DNA from: Saccoglossus kowalevskii
Taxonomy: Eukaryota; Hemichordata; Enteropneusta; Harrimaniidae
Reading direction: 5' to 3'
NCBI RefSeq assembly: GCF_000003605.2
Contig: NW_003151761.1
Span: 282,819-334,220, forward strand
DNA length: 51,402 nt
Under the pieces are notes generated by a model. It did not search any database, was not told the origin of the DNA, and saw nothing but the letters and a program-made list of their open reading frames with translations. Made by a program: the position numbers and the translations under genes. Shown piece by piece: positions 1 through 14,400 of this stretch. Within the stretch, counting starts at the first letter, position 1. Every line of letters begins with the position of its first letter.

Positions 1-874
1 CGACCCTCCCACGTTAAGTTTTGAAGTCTTGATAACTCGATTTCACCTAACAAAAAGCATTCCTTTCTCAATTTAAAATGTGTTCAACGTAAATCGCAAG
101 ATATATGTACAGCTACAAAGAAGGTCCTCTAAAAATAAATACTCTCATTAACTGTATTTTCTTAGCAACATTTAAAAATGGGGATAAGAATGAGAAGAGT
201 GTTATTAGGAAGTAACAAGATGCAACAACCTAAGATGATGGCAATAATAAACCTGGCGTGATTTGAAAGAAGTCTATACGTAGTGAATACAGGCAAACGG
301 GCCGACGTAAATGACAGCACACTGAAACAAATTACGGTATCAATTCTCAAAGCGCCTCTCAGTGTGTTGGATAAGTACCACTGTATAGACATGAAATGCA
401 CACGATAATAGTCAGATCTATTTTCGAGGTAATAATCAATACTGGTAGTTACATGGGGTTGGGAGGCATCGAAATAACTCCTAAAAACAATCGCATAGAC
501 TCGATAGGTTGCAAATAATGTGTACCTAGTTCTCAGCAAGTAAACAGTTTTTTTTAGATGTCCGGCTTTTGAGACCAACTGAAAGTCGATCTGCGCATTG
601 TCCAATATTCTGTATCTGTCTAAACTAGAAAACTGATCAGTGGAGGGCGAAAGATAATTTGCCGAGGGATATAAAATGACTGCCATCCAATAACAGCATG
701 AAGTTTTTATCATGCGGGTAACGTTAGATTTCACATTATCCGCACCGAGGCTAATGAGATATTAGACAATACAATCCTAAAAGACGATAGCAATTACAAT
801 GGATTTACGACGACTGTGGGAAGGTGCATATTAAAAATAATATTTGAATACTGTGTAACTAATACTGCCATTAC
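1..874. other. Intron or 3' flank with an unexplained 190-codon open frame
   Basis: The minus strand is open from 734 to 162 (190 codons), ending in a hydrophobic run before a Cys-Cys. No domain is recognised, the cysteine and tryptophan pattern of a fibrinogen-like domain is absent, and composition looks like non-coding AT-rich DNA. I leave it uncalled. Bases 1-17 resemble the right end of the TTAA inverted-repeat element. Confidence 0.3.
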
Positions 875-1167
875 CTGGAATGACGATTCGTTGCCACTAT
901 TTTTAATCGCGTTGGCTTTACTCAAAATGGAATAGTCTAAATCCAGCGATGGGTAATCTAAACGTCGTTCCTCCACATTCTCTGGGCTCCAGTCTCGTTT
1001 GGATACGGCTGTCACAAGAAGAGTCCAACCTCCCCCATTTCGCGTCATGTCACAATATACTTTCAAAGTTTGCCCGTCAACGTTAATGGGATACACGCCG
1101 TCAGAAAGTACGTAACCATAGTGACTGGATAGTTTGTAATAAGCATTACACGATGACGGCAGTGTGT
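875..1167 (-). CDS. Fibrinogen-like domain, N-terminal exon
   Basis: A 293-nt exon, phase 1 in and phase 0 out. It has [29 protein letters not shown] and NGGGWTLLV, the opening of fibrinogen-related domains (DGVY..., VYCDM, GGGWT). The rest of the domain, including its calcium site, must lie left of the window; no matching exon is visible in 1-874. This is the last coding part I can place for the mosaic gene. Confidence 0.85.
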
Positions 1168-4100
1168 CTGTGATAACAAAATTGAAATAAATTATTCAAT
1201 ATAATTTACGGCGAGTGTCGGATGTAATAATAAAAACATGGCTAAGTCACCCTTCCACATAATCTAAGATTACATAAGATAAATCTCAAGAAGTGTCATA
1301 TTTGATCAATTATAGAAACCTCTCGCTGTTGTACCCGAGTTGTCATATATTTTATAGAAATGGCCGTAACCTTTTCGGTATAGCGATGTTCTGTTCAATA
1401 TCTGTTCTGTTTATATATATCTATAAAATAAAAACCCAAGATATTTGTTGACGTCAGCAGATACGAAAGATTATCGCCAGCTTTTTATATAAACCCGCTA
1501 CTACTCTGGCAGTAATCACCGTGACAGTAGGCCTGTGTACGTCAACCTACAAGAAAATAGCTTCGGTTTTCATAGAAACATGCATATATTTACAGTCTGA
1601 GAATGAAAACGACGGCGAAGTGTTGAAAGTGAAACTGTTGCTGAAATAACACCGAATATTAATATATCATATAACACCTTCGTGTATCATGAGTCCAAGC
1701 CTTTCTACCGCCTAAAGTATGTGTGGAATTTGCTTTTGTTTGATTTAATACTGACATATTTGTTTTTGACCGATAAACGGAGACAGATCATGTTAAAACA
1801 ATACATCACACGATTTCGAAACTGTGATGTCGTTGTACAGACTCGGAGACAATTAGGAGTTTTGTCGATAGTTGCCGTCGATCCCTTTCCTGCATGCATA
1901 CATACCATCATTCGTACAAAACTGAGTAAAAATGTATAAAATGAAGAAGAAATGCTTTATATTCAAAACATGTATTAAGTATATAACGTTCTATACAGTT
2001 CAACAATTGCATTTTCACGCATTTTGTTTTACCAATGACCGATTATTAATTCGTAAATGTGTATCTACAAATATCAGAGACTTCGGAGTAGCGCCGCATA
2101 ACTGGGAACGTATTGCCGGATTTCTTATACGGCGTTCTATTCATAGTACGAGAAATCTCATTTCCCACGTAATCTTTTTAATTGCGTCAGCGTCACGAAA
2201 CCTTGAATGCACATTTGTGATATCCACTGGCAGTTTCCAAACATCTACCGTAATTAGTGTCCACTACTCCATATCAAGTAAGACCTGCGTACGATTAAGA
2301 TTCGCTTTGCAATTCGATGGGAACAAATAATACACGTTAATGTATTTTATCAAAAGATAAAATTCTTCCAACTCACTGTGTTACCCCTTATTCCACCAAA
2401 CGTTACAATGTTCTTCCAACAATAGAGGGCGCACGGTCTACTACTTACCAGATGACGTTTGGCAGCGATCTGGGTGCGATGTCACAGGATGATAGAGGGC
2501 GCGAGTCACGTTAATGAACGAGTAGGGTTTTTCGCATACCATTTTGAAATTCTCAGATTTGCACGCGTGACCTGAACTTGTACTATGCATTTCAGGAGTA
2601 TCACCTGAAATAAACGAAAGTGGTCTTACAAGTGTGTCACGAGGCGTCTAGGGCCGTATTATAATAAACGAATTACGTGCTGTACACAAGAGATGATGTA
2701 ATTATGTATTAAAATATTATCCTAGTATAAACTGTTAAGGACCACGTTCTGAAAGAGGATTTATAGCCCAGAGTTATATTTTAGCCCAAATGTTAGGTAC
2801 AGAACATTCCTACGCACATTCTCGTTAGTCCTGAACTTTCAGTTATTATACTATCATACTACGCTTGTTGCTTCAAGTAATTGTTATTTTTCTGGTCAGT
2901 TTATTCATGTGATATTTTACAAATATATGTAAAAAGCTAGTATGGTATATTGTTTCTCCCTGTTGTCGAATGATTGTTGTTACGAAAGAGGATTTATAGC
3001 CCAGAGTTATATTTTAGCCCAAATGTTAGGTACAGAACATTCCTACACACATTCTCGTTAGTCCTGAACTTTCAGTTATTATACTATAATACTACGCTTG
3101 TTGCTTCATGTAATTGTTATTTTTCTGGTCAGTTTATTCATGTGATATTTTACAAATATATGTAAAAAGCTAGTATGGTATATTGTTTCTCCCTGTTGTC
3201 GAATGATTGTTGTTACGAGCCTTGTTGTGGTTGTGTGTAGTTTGTATTTTCGTAACATCTAGCCCTTGCTAGCCGGTTATCTGCGTCGATACATGGTGAA
3301 GGTCGTGTTTAGCACTGTTGCAGGGGCGATACTGCCGGGGACGAGAACCATACAAAGCATAAATTTGTTCATGTGTGGCGTCGTATGCGTAAGATTGGGT
3401 GACCGGTGTGCATTATTGTTTCTAATTATATGTGAATATAATTGTATTAAATTATATTGTAGCCGCTCGGTCTAAACGATTCATGTTTAACACGAATTGC
3501 GTAATTTTATATCGGTAATGAACCCGCACACGAGGTGGTAAAGATAATAAATATTATTTGGTGTGTTGAGGATTGATATTTGATCTGACCCCGTGGCACA
3601 GGGAATAAAGTGAGTATGTGATTCCTTATCAAATGCATCGTTATTACACACATCGCATTACGGACGTGGTTCAATTCAAAGTACCAGATATATTGGTCAA
3701 TCTGGCACCCCCACCTTTGCTGGTATCACTGCATAGATGTTTAACTGTCAAGTATTTGTACGTTGTTGGGCAAGGATCTTCACCGTGATTGGACAGGACT
3801 TCTCTGACGTCATCCATGACGTCAATACTGCAATACCTCTGCCCCTGACACTTTTGCTTTACGATCGCCAAAACTGACGATTTCGTCGACGTACATGAAT
3901 TGTACGTTTGACCTGGGATCGAGGCTGGGCAGGTAACGCCACTATCTGCACGACCGTATTCGACGTCCTGGATAAACACAAACCCATCAGCGCAGGTCAA
4001 TGACATTACGTCATCATCACAAACAATGGCCGTCGCTTCCTCTTCTATTCCTGACGAAAAATAAAAACCAAACTTAACATTGACAACAAGTATATAACAA

Positions 4101-7100
4101 AACTGTTAAAAAATGCTAGTATCCCCAAACTAAAATACATACATACAACTTGGTTTGAAAACAAACAGTGTCGTTACTTACCATTTTTTACTTGTACATC
4201 ACATAGAGATAGCGATGCCTCGCTATCGGTGAAGAGTTTAATACTGACGTAACGGCCAACCATAGGATAGGCACAGTAGATATCATGAAGTGTTTGGCCT
4301 CCGGAAATAACGTCATCACATATGTTGTTCTGAGTGATATCCCAGTTAGAACCAACTCGGACTTCAAGCTGGTCCATCACCGTACCTATGCGATAATGGT
4401 ATGACAAATTTTACTTAGCTTTAAAATATAAAATTCATGAAAATCTGAGATGAAAATATTGTTTAAAATTTAGAGATTTCAATAGTTAATACCAACGAGG
4501 AAACTGTGTTCACTGTAAATACCGTACAACTTCTAGTGCTCACGATCTTTGGGGTAAATGTAAACCGCTTAATGAATTACATGACAGTTTATCTATCGCA
4601 CTGCACTGTGCTGTGGAAAGTGCCTGTGCAAGTTGGACATGGGGAGTGAGTATTAATTGCGTGTGCGCGTATTTGTAATACAAGGTTTCTAATTGTTGAT
4701 GATATCAAATTTCAGCTCGATAAAAAGTTGTGCACACACTTTCCATATTCTCTGAAATATCCGTCATTACAAATACTACGTTTCCAGCTAGTTCATATAA
4801 GGTGCGTAGCCGCGCATTATTGAGACAAATACTTTTCAAACCAAGCTTGTTACCATGTCGGCGTTCAAGCACTACTGTCGATTTCTCACAACAATGGTGT
4901 CGATATGTTATATAGCGTGCGGTTGTCGTTCTGACCAAATTCCACTGGTGCATTTCAACATTTGACGTCCGCTCTGGAACACTTTTGAAGTTTTAACAGA
5001 CGTCACAGTATAGTATAATCTAATAAGGATAATAAAAGTAGGGGTACCTAAGGCATTCGTGTTCAAGACAACTACAACGTGTCCCACGGTGTAACTTTCC
5101 CGTAAATCAACTCTCCAAAAAGGCTCCGTTTCGTTGGCTGTATTTGAACAGGTTGACAAATCACCATCGGTGGCTAACGAAGCATCCATTACTGGCATAG
5201 TGTCCGTACTCTGATATGCCGCCCGTAGAAGAGCCAAGTTTCTGTCTATAATATAAATTAATATGAGGATATTTTATTATACCACTGCGTATCGTATCGA
5301 AGTGAGTTCCCAATGATCAAACTGCGTTAATCAATGCATATACAGAATTGACGGAATATAAACGGACATACATACCAAACGCTTCGCATATGAAGTCAAT
5401 TTCAAAGTACTTCGGCACACCGGGACATTCGTCGCCAATAACGTCGTACAACATCACATTCATGGCACAAGTAAGTTTGTTGTCACAGTTTGTCCGTGCT
5501 ATGTCTAGTACCGCTGAGGGCGTATACACGCAGTCGACAGAGTATGTATAGTTGTTGTCGGCTCCGAGTGAACACGTATCTATATAATGAAAATCCATAT
5601 AATATGTAGATCAATAGCGTTATACGTTTTAACAAATAGCAATATAGATGTTCGAGGTTATTATTCTAAGTATTGAGAGGTAATAACATAAAACTACGTC
5701 GATATTTTGGCGGAGAAGAGCCAAAACAAAAATATGCACATGCACGCAACGGTTCATACTTGGATCTGTTCTTCCATACGACGCCGATAACACTTTAATG
5801 AAGTGGCCGCTGTGGCAACCAAATGACAGTTTCTCGTCATCACAGCCAACAACTGTATTGACCGCACCTTCCCCTACATCGTCTGAAAATATATCCGAAC
5901 TGATTATTAGTTTGATGATGATTATTAACTGATTATCAAGTTAGCACTATTCAAATGTAAAGGTAATTAATAAAAAGTTAACTACTATAGTGCACAGGCT
6001 AGATGAATGATATATACTTAAACACATAACACTTTTAAATAAAATTAAACCAGTGTAAATTTGCGATTGCAATGTGTTGACAACAAAACCACCGTGTAAT
6101 AGTTATATATATTATCATTCAACAAGCGTCAGGTGGTCATAGCGTGTCATTGTTTACAAACAAGCGTCAACTCATGAGCATTTGCGTGTAATGTTACCAT
6201 CGCTTGGGACTCAATTCCCGCGCGTGCGCAGGTGACGACCCTTCCTCTTTAACAAAACTGTAAAATATAGCAATACATTTTTTATACGCCTTTCAATACT
6301 GTTTCCACAATAAGATACACCCATGCCAGTGCAACAATGCAACATGATTTCGCGTATTTGGAGATCTGATAGTCCAATCGATACTGCTTATAGTGCGCAG
6401 TCGGATATGGAGATCGAACACACAATTTACCCAATACGAGGCGACCACACATACCTTTACCTCTTCACTCGACCACACCCAATAATCGTTATTTATCAAA
6501 CAACTGTTGACTGCTAAGACCGCCGTCCACAATTTTTGTCGTACATGAAAACATCATACAGGCGCCACTTACCGACACAGTCGTAGGTTACGTTGACGTA
6601 CTTATACACTCCATCACACGACGGATACTCATTGCCATCTTCAAACGTCACATCCGATATGTAAATATCGCACTCATGTTTATTTCCACATTGTTTCTGA
6701 AGTCGTGACAAAGACGTTTCTCCGTCGTACACGCAATCTAAAAGTGAACAGTTCATTGATTATGGAAAAATAATAATCAACATGTTCTAATATTCAATAT
6801 GTCCTAGTATTCATCCGATTACGTCATTGATTATACACAATAAGCTAGCCTTCCAACAAAAATACAAAATATAATAGCCGACAACAGATAAGAGTTTTGT
6901 CACGAATACTGCATCACTGTATCCAGGTATTAACTGTTACATCTGGATATCAGATGGATCATATTGAATCCAGGTACAAAAACTTTTCTATGTGTGAGCA
7001 TGTATTATATCAGAATAAAAATGAATCGATGTGTATGGTACATGAATAGCAATGATGAAATACACCTCATTTTCTAATCGCCGACTTCTCAATACCACAA

Positions 7101-8385
7101 AATCCCGATTTCATTCGCAAACGTGACGATACGATTGGTCCAGTTGTGCAAGACCCGAGGATGAATGTCGCTTAATAATTCCAGATAGACTTGGCGTATT
7201 AACTTGGTATATTCAAATCTACCAAACAGTACATGTGACTATACCTATACCTACCGGTTGGATATATATCATCGGCAATAACACACACATCATTGTGTTC
7301 TCGGCCATAGAAAACACTCGTCATATCAATGAAAGTATTGCCAGGACACACAAGACGTAGATATTCATCGTCACAATTTATAAACTCTCCGATTATCACT
7401 GGTTTCTCTGGAAAATCATAACAAGTGATTTTAGAACGGCGTAATAACGTGAGTAGAAAGACTGCTTTACATGATTGAAGGTCATGTGACTATTTATATA
7501 TGTTTCATTGTTTCAGTATTTAGGCAAACTTTATCTAAATTTACTAGTTCATTTAACAAACTATTCCAGCATTTTTAGTTGAAAATAAAAAAGAAGGTAT
7601 AATAATTTATAAGATATAAGAATTTATTTATAAGACATTATTTAAAGAAAAAAAAAGTGTGTATTATTTTCATACCTTTACTCTGATAGAATGTTTTGCG
7701 ATGATTTCCATACGAATTGTGAGCGATACAAGAATAATACCCTTTATCGTTATAGAGAGGAGAAAATTGAATATTAGACATTGTGTTGTACGAATCGATA
7801 TCCGTGTTTACAATGTCAACATTCCACGCTGTTGTGAAAGTTTCTCCATTCTTTTCCCAAGTTATGGAAGGTCTAGGAATCCCAAAGGCCTGGCAACTGA
7901 TTGATCCGTTCTTGTTAAATATCAAAGCAGTGGAGTTTTCCACTTTAACCACGTGAGGGGTTGCGTCTGAAATAAAATAACAAAATTAATATACGCGAAT
8001 TTTATGATTTTAGGATTTATTTGTAGTTTCAGTGCTAAATTATGAACGCTGATACTCTATCGACGATAACTATATATACTAATATTGGATTTAGTGGTAG
8101 TTAGAGCTTTTTAGAGCAGTTAGAGCAGATTATAGTAGCATATTATTACGTGCTACCTATGATACATCTACATCGCCGAGTTCTCCTACCTTGTACGTTA
8201 CATCCGTACAATTCAAACCGCATCGCAATGTCATTATGCCATGTCTGTGGTACTAGCTTGATGAAATTCCCAGCAAGGAATGATTCCAAATACACGTAAG
8301 TGATAGCCGTACTGTCGGAATTCGCTGATAATAACTTCAACATGTAAATATACAATAATGTAATACAATTAGAAGCAATATGGAA

Positions 8386-8449
<64 letters not shown>

Positions 8450-11400
8450 TACATTTCCAGATTATTTTCGACTCGTTTTAACCAGTATAACTTGTACAAA
8501 CCTGTTCAACATTATTGATCGAGTAGACAGACATTGTCGTTCCATCAAAGCTGTACATTAGCTTAAGCGTCTCAACCCAGCTATCTCTCACAGGGTGGCC
8601 CTGCATCGCTAGTTTGGTAATACGCATTGTAGTTGTTAGGTTGACCATAATCCATTGATCTTCATCGTTGTAACTAGGCGACCATGCCCCGAACTCATTA
8701 TTTAAACGAGAGTACCACTTGAATGTGTCTAATGTATGAGTCAGTTTTGTCGATGAGACTGATAATAATGTATCTGACAATACCGGTGATTCCAGACCAA
8801 CAGGTGCCATACAAGCTGTGTAATTGAACAAGTCGTCATTAAAAGATGCTTTGTAAATTTACGGTATACTAGTAACTAATACTGCATATAATGACGTTCA
8901 CATGTATCTAATATTCAAATGAGATTCAAACCAATGCATTCCAATTACAATATTATGGTTGATACATAATAGTTTAGTTTATTAATTAATTCAATAAATA
9001 CCATTTATCAGAGAAAAAACAATTGACTCCATACACTATTACTTACTATTTGGCAATACATATTGAAATTATTTTAATTGAAAAAGTCAATTGTATTGAA
9101 GGTCCCAAATTCTTGATTCACTTTTGAGACAAGTTAAACCAGAACAAATTTAAAATAATGTTCGTTTAACACATATCTGTCTTAAATTACTACTTTTTTC
9201 CATGGATCGTTTCATTCATTTTAAGAAGTTATTTCTTTTAAAATATACATCTGCTCTATATTCGTTTATTTGAAATGGTATAAAATAAGCCAATCACTAT
9301 GTACTATTGAAAAGTTAAATAAATAACAGGTAAACTGCGTCATTGTAATTTGTTTAATGGGTGTTTTCCTATATTTCTCTTCTCAAATGATTAACGTTTG
9401 TTATTATTACTACAAATAAAACGTGGGAAAAATCAAACGATTATGTTACACTGATTAAACTTACTCTGTTGACAAACGAATCCTTTGAAATCAGAGCAAA
9501 CAGAACCATCCCAGAAATAGGAGATGTGTTCACTCATGAATGAACACGGCATATCGCTACTGTACACGTAAGATGGTTTGAAATTTTGGTACAGCGGCTG
9601 CAATCCATTGCTCCAATAACATGTGTTGTCCCAACGCTTGTGGCATCCAATCCAGACGTCTGTTGTTGCACTACTTTCAACCAAATCAGTCACGAAGTTT
9701 TGTGTGGCGTTATCCGGGATACAAACAAGGGTAGCGTGATGACGCTCACATTCATTCGCTGCCTCACTGTAATGGATATACGTGTCGTTCACAAGGAAAC
9801 AATTGTCGTCGAACTCCGTCCAGCTATCCTCACATCCATCTGAAAAAATAAAATGGTAAATGTTTTAGTGGATATTTTCCTATCAAACGTCAGGTTTTTT
9901 CAATAGCTGTTCCAGCCCTTATAATCATATGCACTGACATCAACATAGGTAATGCAGCTGAACTAATAAGTCAATCCACTTTGCAATTTTTGTCATTCGA
10001 GTTAAAGACCGTATGATGCTTGCTTATTATCAAATAGTATCATAAGAAATATATGATTTCAGTTGTTAGTAATGTATTGGTCTAGAGAAATCAAATGTCA
10101 TTATAATTACATGGGTTGAAATAGATTTACCACCGGTCTACACAGCTTCCAAGTCCGAACTATTAACAGCAAATTTGAGTTAAGTACAATAAATAACTTA
10201 GTTAGAAATGTGTTCGAAACCAATGTCATTCATCTGAAAGTTTTGAACTCCATGAGCCACTCATCACTCAATTGTTATTCTATTACTGGGGTGAAATAAA
10301 TATTGATTCAATTAAGACGAATTACCTGATCTATAGAAACACTAACTTACCCATGTCTGTATTATGTGGATCACATGTATAAAATACAATTAATTCTTCT
10401 AATCGTTTCAGGCATGGATCGTCGCCCAGCATTGAAGGATCAACAACAATGCGACACAGCGGTTCTCCATCACACATAGATTTCAATTTATCGGTCACAC
10501 TGGTAGTGAAACATGGCGTGTCAACAGTCTCAGGATCTTCTGGAACAGCACAGATGGAATTACCCGTAGATTTCCCATATAACACATCTTGGATCGTAAT
10601 AATATCATCGTTCATACAGCTGAGGTCCAGAATATTACCGGTACATTGCTTAGCAGACAAAACCATGGATGTTGATGTATCTGAAAAACGTGGAATTAAA
10701 GTCATACATCAAGTGTGGTAAACAACAAAAGCAATTTTAAGAATGATATATTGGTTAAGATTTCCACAAAAGACGTAATAAAAAAAAATTAATAATCAAT
10801 GGGCGAGATTTACATAACGCATCAAGGTAAACTATATAACACTAATAACAAAAATATATTACGTAATTCCATACCTTGGCAACTGTAAGTGATATTTAAG
10901 TACTTGTATACATCATTGCAAGGATCGGTAACACTAAGATGGCCGTGGGTGGACTTTACAGAGCAGGTACTATTACCGTCACAATCAGCCCTCAGCTTCT
11001 CAGCTACATCCATAGTTGATGGACAGGAACTGACACTGGTAGTCAGAGTACCGTGCTGACAAATTTCACTTCCAGCTGTTCGACCATATGTAGCTCGTAT
11101 GACAGACACGCCTTGGAACTCCCGGCATGATAATACCGATGTGTCATACTGACAGGACACATCACTTACTGTCGTATCTGTATCAGATTTATTTTGTACC
11201 AGAACGTGTTAGACATAGATTTTAAAGTGTTTTCACTTGTAGTAATATTTAAACCACGTAAGTGTTATAATTGGGCAAACAAGATACAGTTTTGCACGAA
11301 GCGTAAAATGAAATATGAAGTAATATGGTATTTAATTTATATTTACCTGTCAGAGTATATTTGCAAATAAAATGCCTCGTACTTATGGAGCAGTCGTGGC

Positions 11401-14400
11401 TGAACCAACGCCCGTCTTGACCGATCTGGGAACACTGATAATCGGGTCCATAATGGGGATGCCCGACTGCCCAATTAGTGAACAAACTGACAGAGCCATC
11501 GCTCCATTCAAAGAATGCGTTTGAATCTTTTCTGTTGAAACCCATGCTGAATTGATTTATGCCATAATCTTTAGAATAACTATCGAGTTTAGATGTGAAG
11601 AATTCTTGTTCCGTCATACTTTCAATACTGGCAAGGGATGCACCTAGTTATAGTGTTGATTGAAATAAATGTTAACACTATAACTTTATATAACACCGAA
11701 GTACATAAAATATGTATTTCACAATCATCGTAAATTTGTTTATATCAGAAACATCCGGTATGGAACTCGGAGCATTGTTATTTACATACTATCCCATTGT
11801 TTTTTATTGTAATACCGGGGGTTACCTTGTTCCATGCACGTGACTAATGCGTCATCCCATGTTACTTTCATCGTCGTGTCGAAAAAATAACAAGAATCCA
11901 TAAACGGCACCCATCCTGTATTACATTTTGTCGTATCTAAATGAAAATATTGGATTTTAACATTTAACATGATTTATTTTATAGTTTACAATCTTATAAA
12001 TAATATTTTTAATTCTCACAATTACCATACAATGTATGACATGATTGCCATATTTACATCGAGTGGTTATAAACCGGGTTACATAATCACATGAAATCTT
12101 CTCTATATCATTCATGTATGAATTAAAGCACTTATATAATTAATACCTTCGGGAACAGCACATCCGTATAATTCTATGGCTGCAATTTGCGACTGATTTG
12201 TGGATGTTTCTGCTTCTGCATTCAGTAATCGTACATAGCGGGTGTGCATGGTAAAACGATCGTCACTGGTCGAATCGGCTAATTTGTAGATGATAAAGCG
12301 TTCATTCTGATCATCGTAATCAAACACCTGTAACAAAACAACGTGAATGGTGGTGTTGATTGCGTTGCGGAAACGTGTATCAGATCTCAGCAATTCCGAG
12401 GCTGTATTTTTTACCTTTAGTGCCGGAAAATTATTAACACGACATGTATTTTATTCACTTACATGATTCATTGTCATCCAGTTTACTCCATTCTGACTGT
12501 AAGCAATCTTGAAATCCATAAATTCATTTAACGCCGCATCTTCAATAATCTCCAGCGCTACCATAGTAACAAAATGCGGATCACCAAGATCGACCTGGAA
12601 GTATTCATCTTTGTGATTGCCGGTGTTTGAGAACCAACCATGTCGTCCGGTTGTTGGGTCTTCAGAGTTGAACAGTCTGCCATAAAATGGCTGGAATTTA
12701 GTGCCATCTTCGTTATCGATGTCAAGAACAGTATTTGATGTAATCTGAGTGTCTAAAATGGCACCACTTGCCATTCCCAGAGGATCAAAACATACTATGA
12801 AGAAAAGAACATAGTTGCACTATGAGAATAATAGTATCAAGTAGCCGTAAAATTGACAATCACAACACAAAATCAAAAACACATGTGATATGTGTTCGAA
12901 CTAGCATCACACCATATTTGGTTTCAAGAAATTCTTGATTTTATATATATTGGAACTAGTAGTATAACATATTAGTTAAGGAATTCCTAGTTAAATATTA
13001 GTTCGAACAAATATTGCACAATGTTAGGTTCAGTACAATCATAATGGGTTAAAACTAATACTGTAAAGGGCTTAATTATTCACTGGGTTTTAATTTAGCT
13101 TATTTCGCTGACTGGAAAATGCGCTAAATTAAAACCCAGTGAATATGTAAAATTTAGCATAGAACACATTATCTAAATGACGAAACCGTGAATTTAAAAC
13201 CCACTGAATATGCCTGAAATGGTAAATCAGTGAAATGTAAACCCAGTGAAAATTAGTCATTTTACAGTAGTACATTTAAAGGGGAACATTCCAAGCCCAG
13301 GGATTGAACCAAAGAATCATGGAACAACATTGTTTATGTTGCTTACAAAGTTAATCTATCTTTTGTTATCTATTGTGATTTTAATCCAGAAAGTAAATTT
13401 GTTGTGAGATTAGGCTTAACTGGAAGTGCCCCTTTAATATACGACACTACTGAGAAGTACTTTCTAGTACATTATAAATAACACTTGTCAATAAAAATAC
13501 GACAGTTTACTAGAGCTTGTCTAATAAGTCAACTAATTCCCAATGCTACGCATCCATAGTCGTGGTTTACCGTGACTGTGTACAGCGTTTAGTCAGTACA
13601 GAAGTGTTCCTGTGAAACAATACAATGGACTGGGATTCACTGCATATGCAAAATTGTACGTACCTTTGGAAGGCGGCACTGTTTTCGGTGTGTACCCATC
13701 AACCGTACATCCATATATTATCACATTTCCGGAAATACCATTGTGTATACTACCCTCCGTAGGTGAAATTTTAAGCAATTTGGCTGCCACGATGGGGCTC
13801 AACAATGGCGTTCTAACCCATGTAGCGGAATCGAAATTACCTGCAAATATCTGTAGATAGAATAAAAAATGAACATACATGCAACATAATGTAATGGTTA
13901 ATTGAAAATAATGTTGGATTAGATTTGTTTGTATATATTTTTCTACTTCAGAAGATCATTAATGCAAGTTGCATTATAAGAATTTAGCGCAAATATGGTT
14001 TTTAGTTGTAAGTAAAACCATGTATGATAATATATGACTTATATAAATGTGTTCACACCTTTGGAATTCCTCTTTCGCGATACAGAACCCACTCTTCGCC
14101 ATTCTCAGTAAAGAACAACTGGAACTCAGTTACCCAGTTGTTAACATCAGCTGTCGTAACTACCATAGTAACCGTGTGTAATCCTCCAAGGTCCACGAGT
14201 ATGTAAGTACTAAGCACACTGACTTGAACATCGCCTTGGTAGTTATCATCTAGGCAGTCTAGTTGTAAATAGTGGAAGTATCATGAGAACATTTGCGTCA
14301 CAATCTTGATATTCATTTTCAATATGTGTCAATAATTATTTTGAGAGATATTGTCAAGGTCACATATATTTATATCTGCAGATCCTATCGATCATTCGTA

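Noticed and set aside
162-734. 190-codon open frame on the minus strand
   Set aside because: No domain, cysteine pattern or splice context fits the fibrinogen-like exon next to it. In this much AT-rich sequence one such frame can occur by chance.
3671-3714. Stop codon after SUEL 5 as the end of the gene
   Set aside because: A phase-1 donor at 3714 leads in frame to another SUEL-like exon and a fibrinogen-like exon. Termination here remains possible but is less likely.
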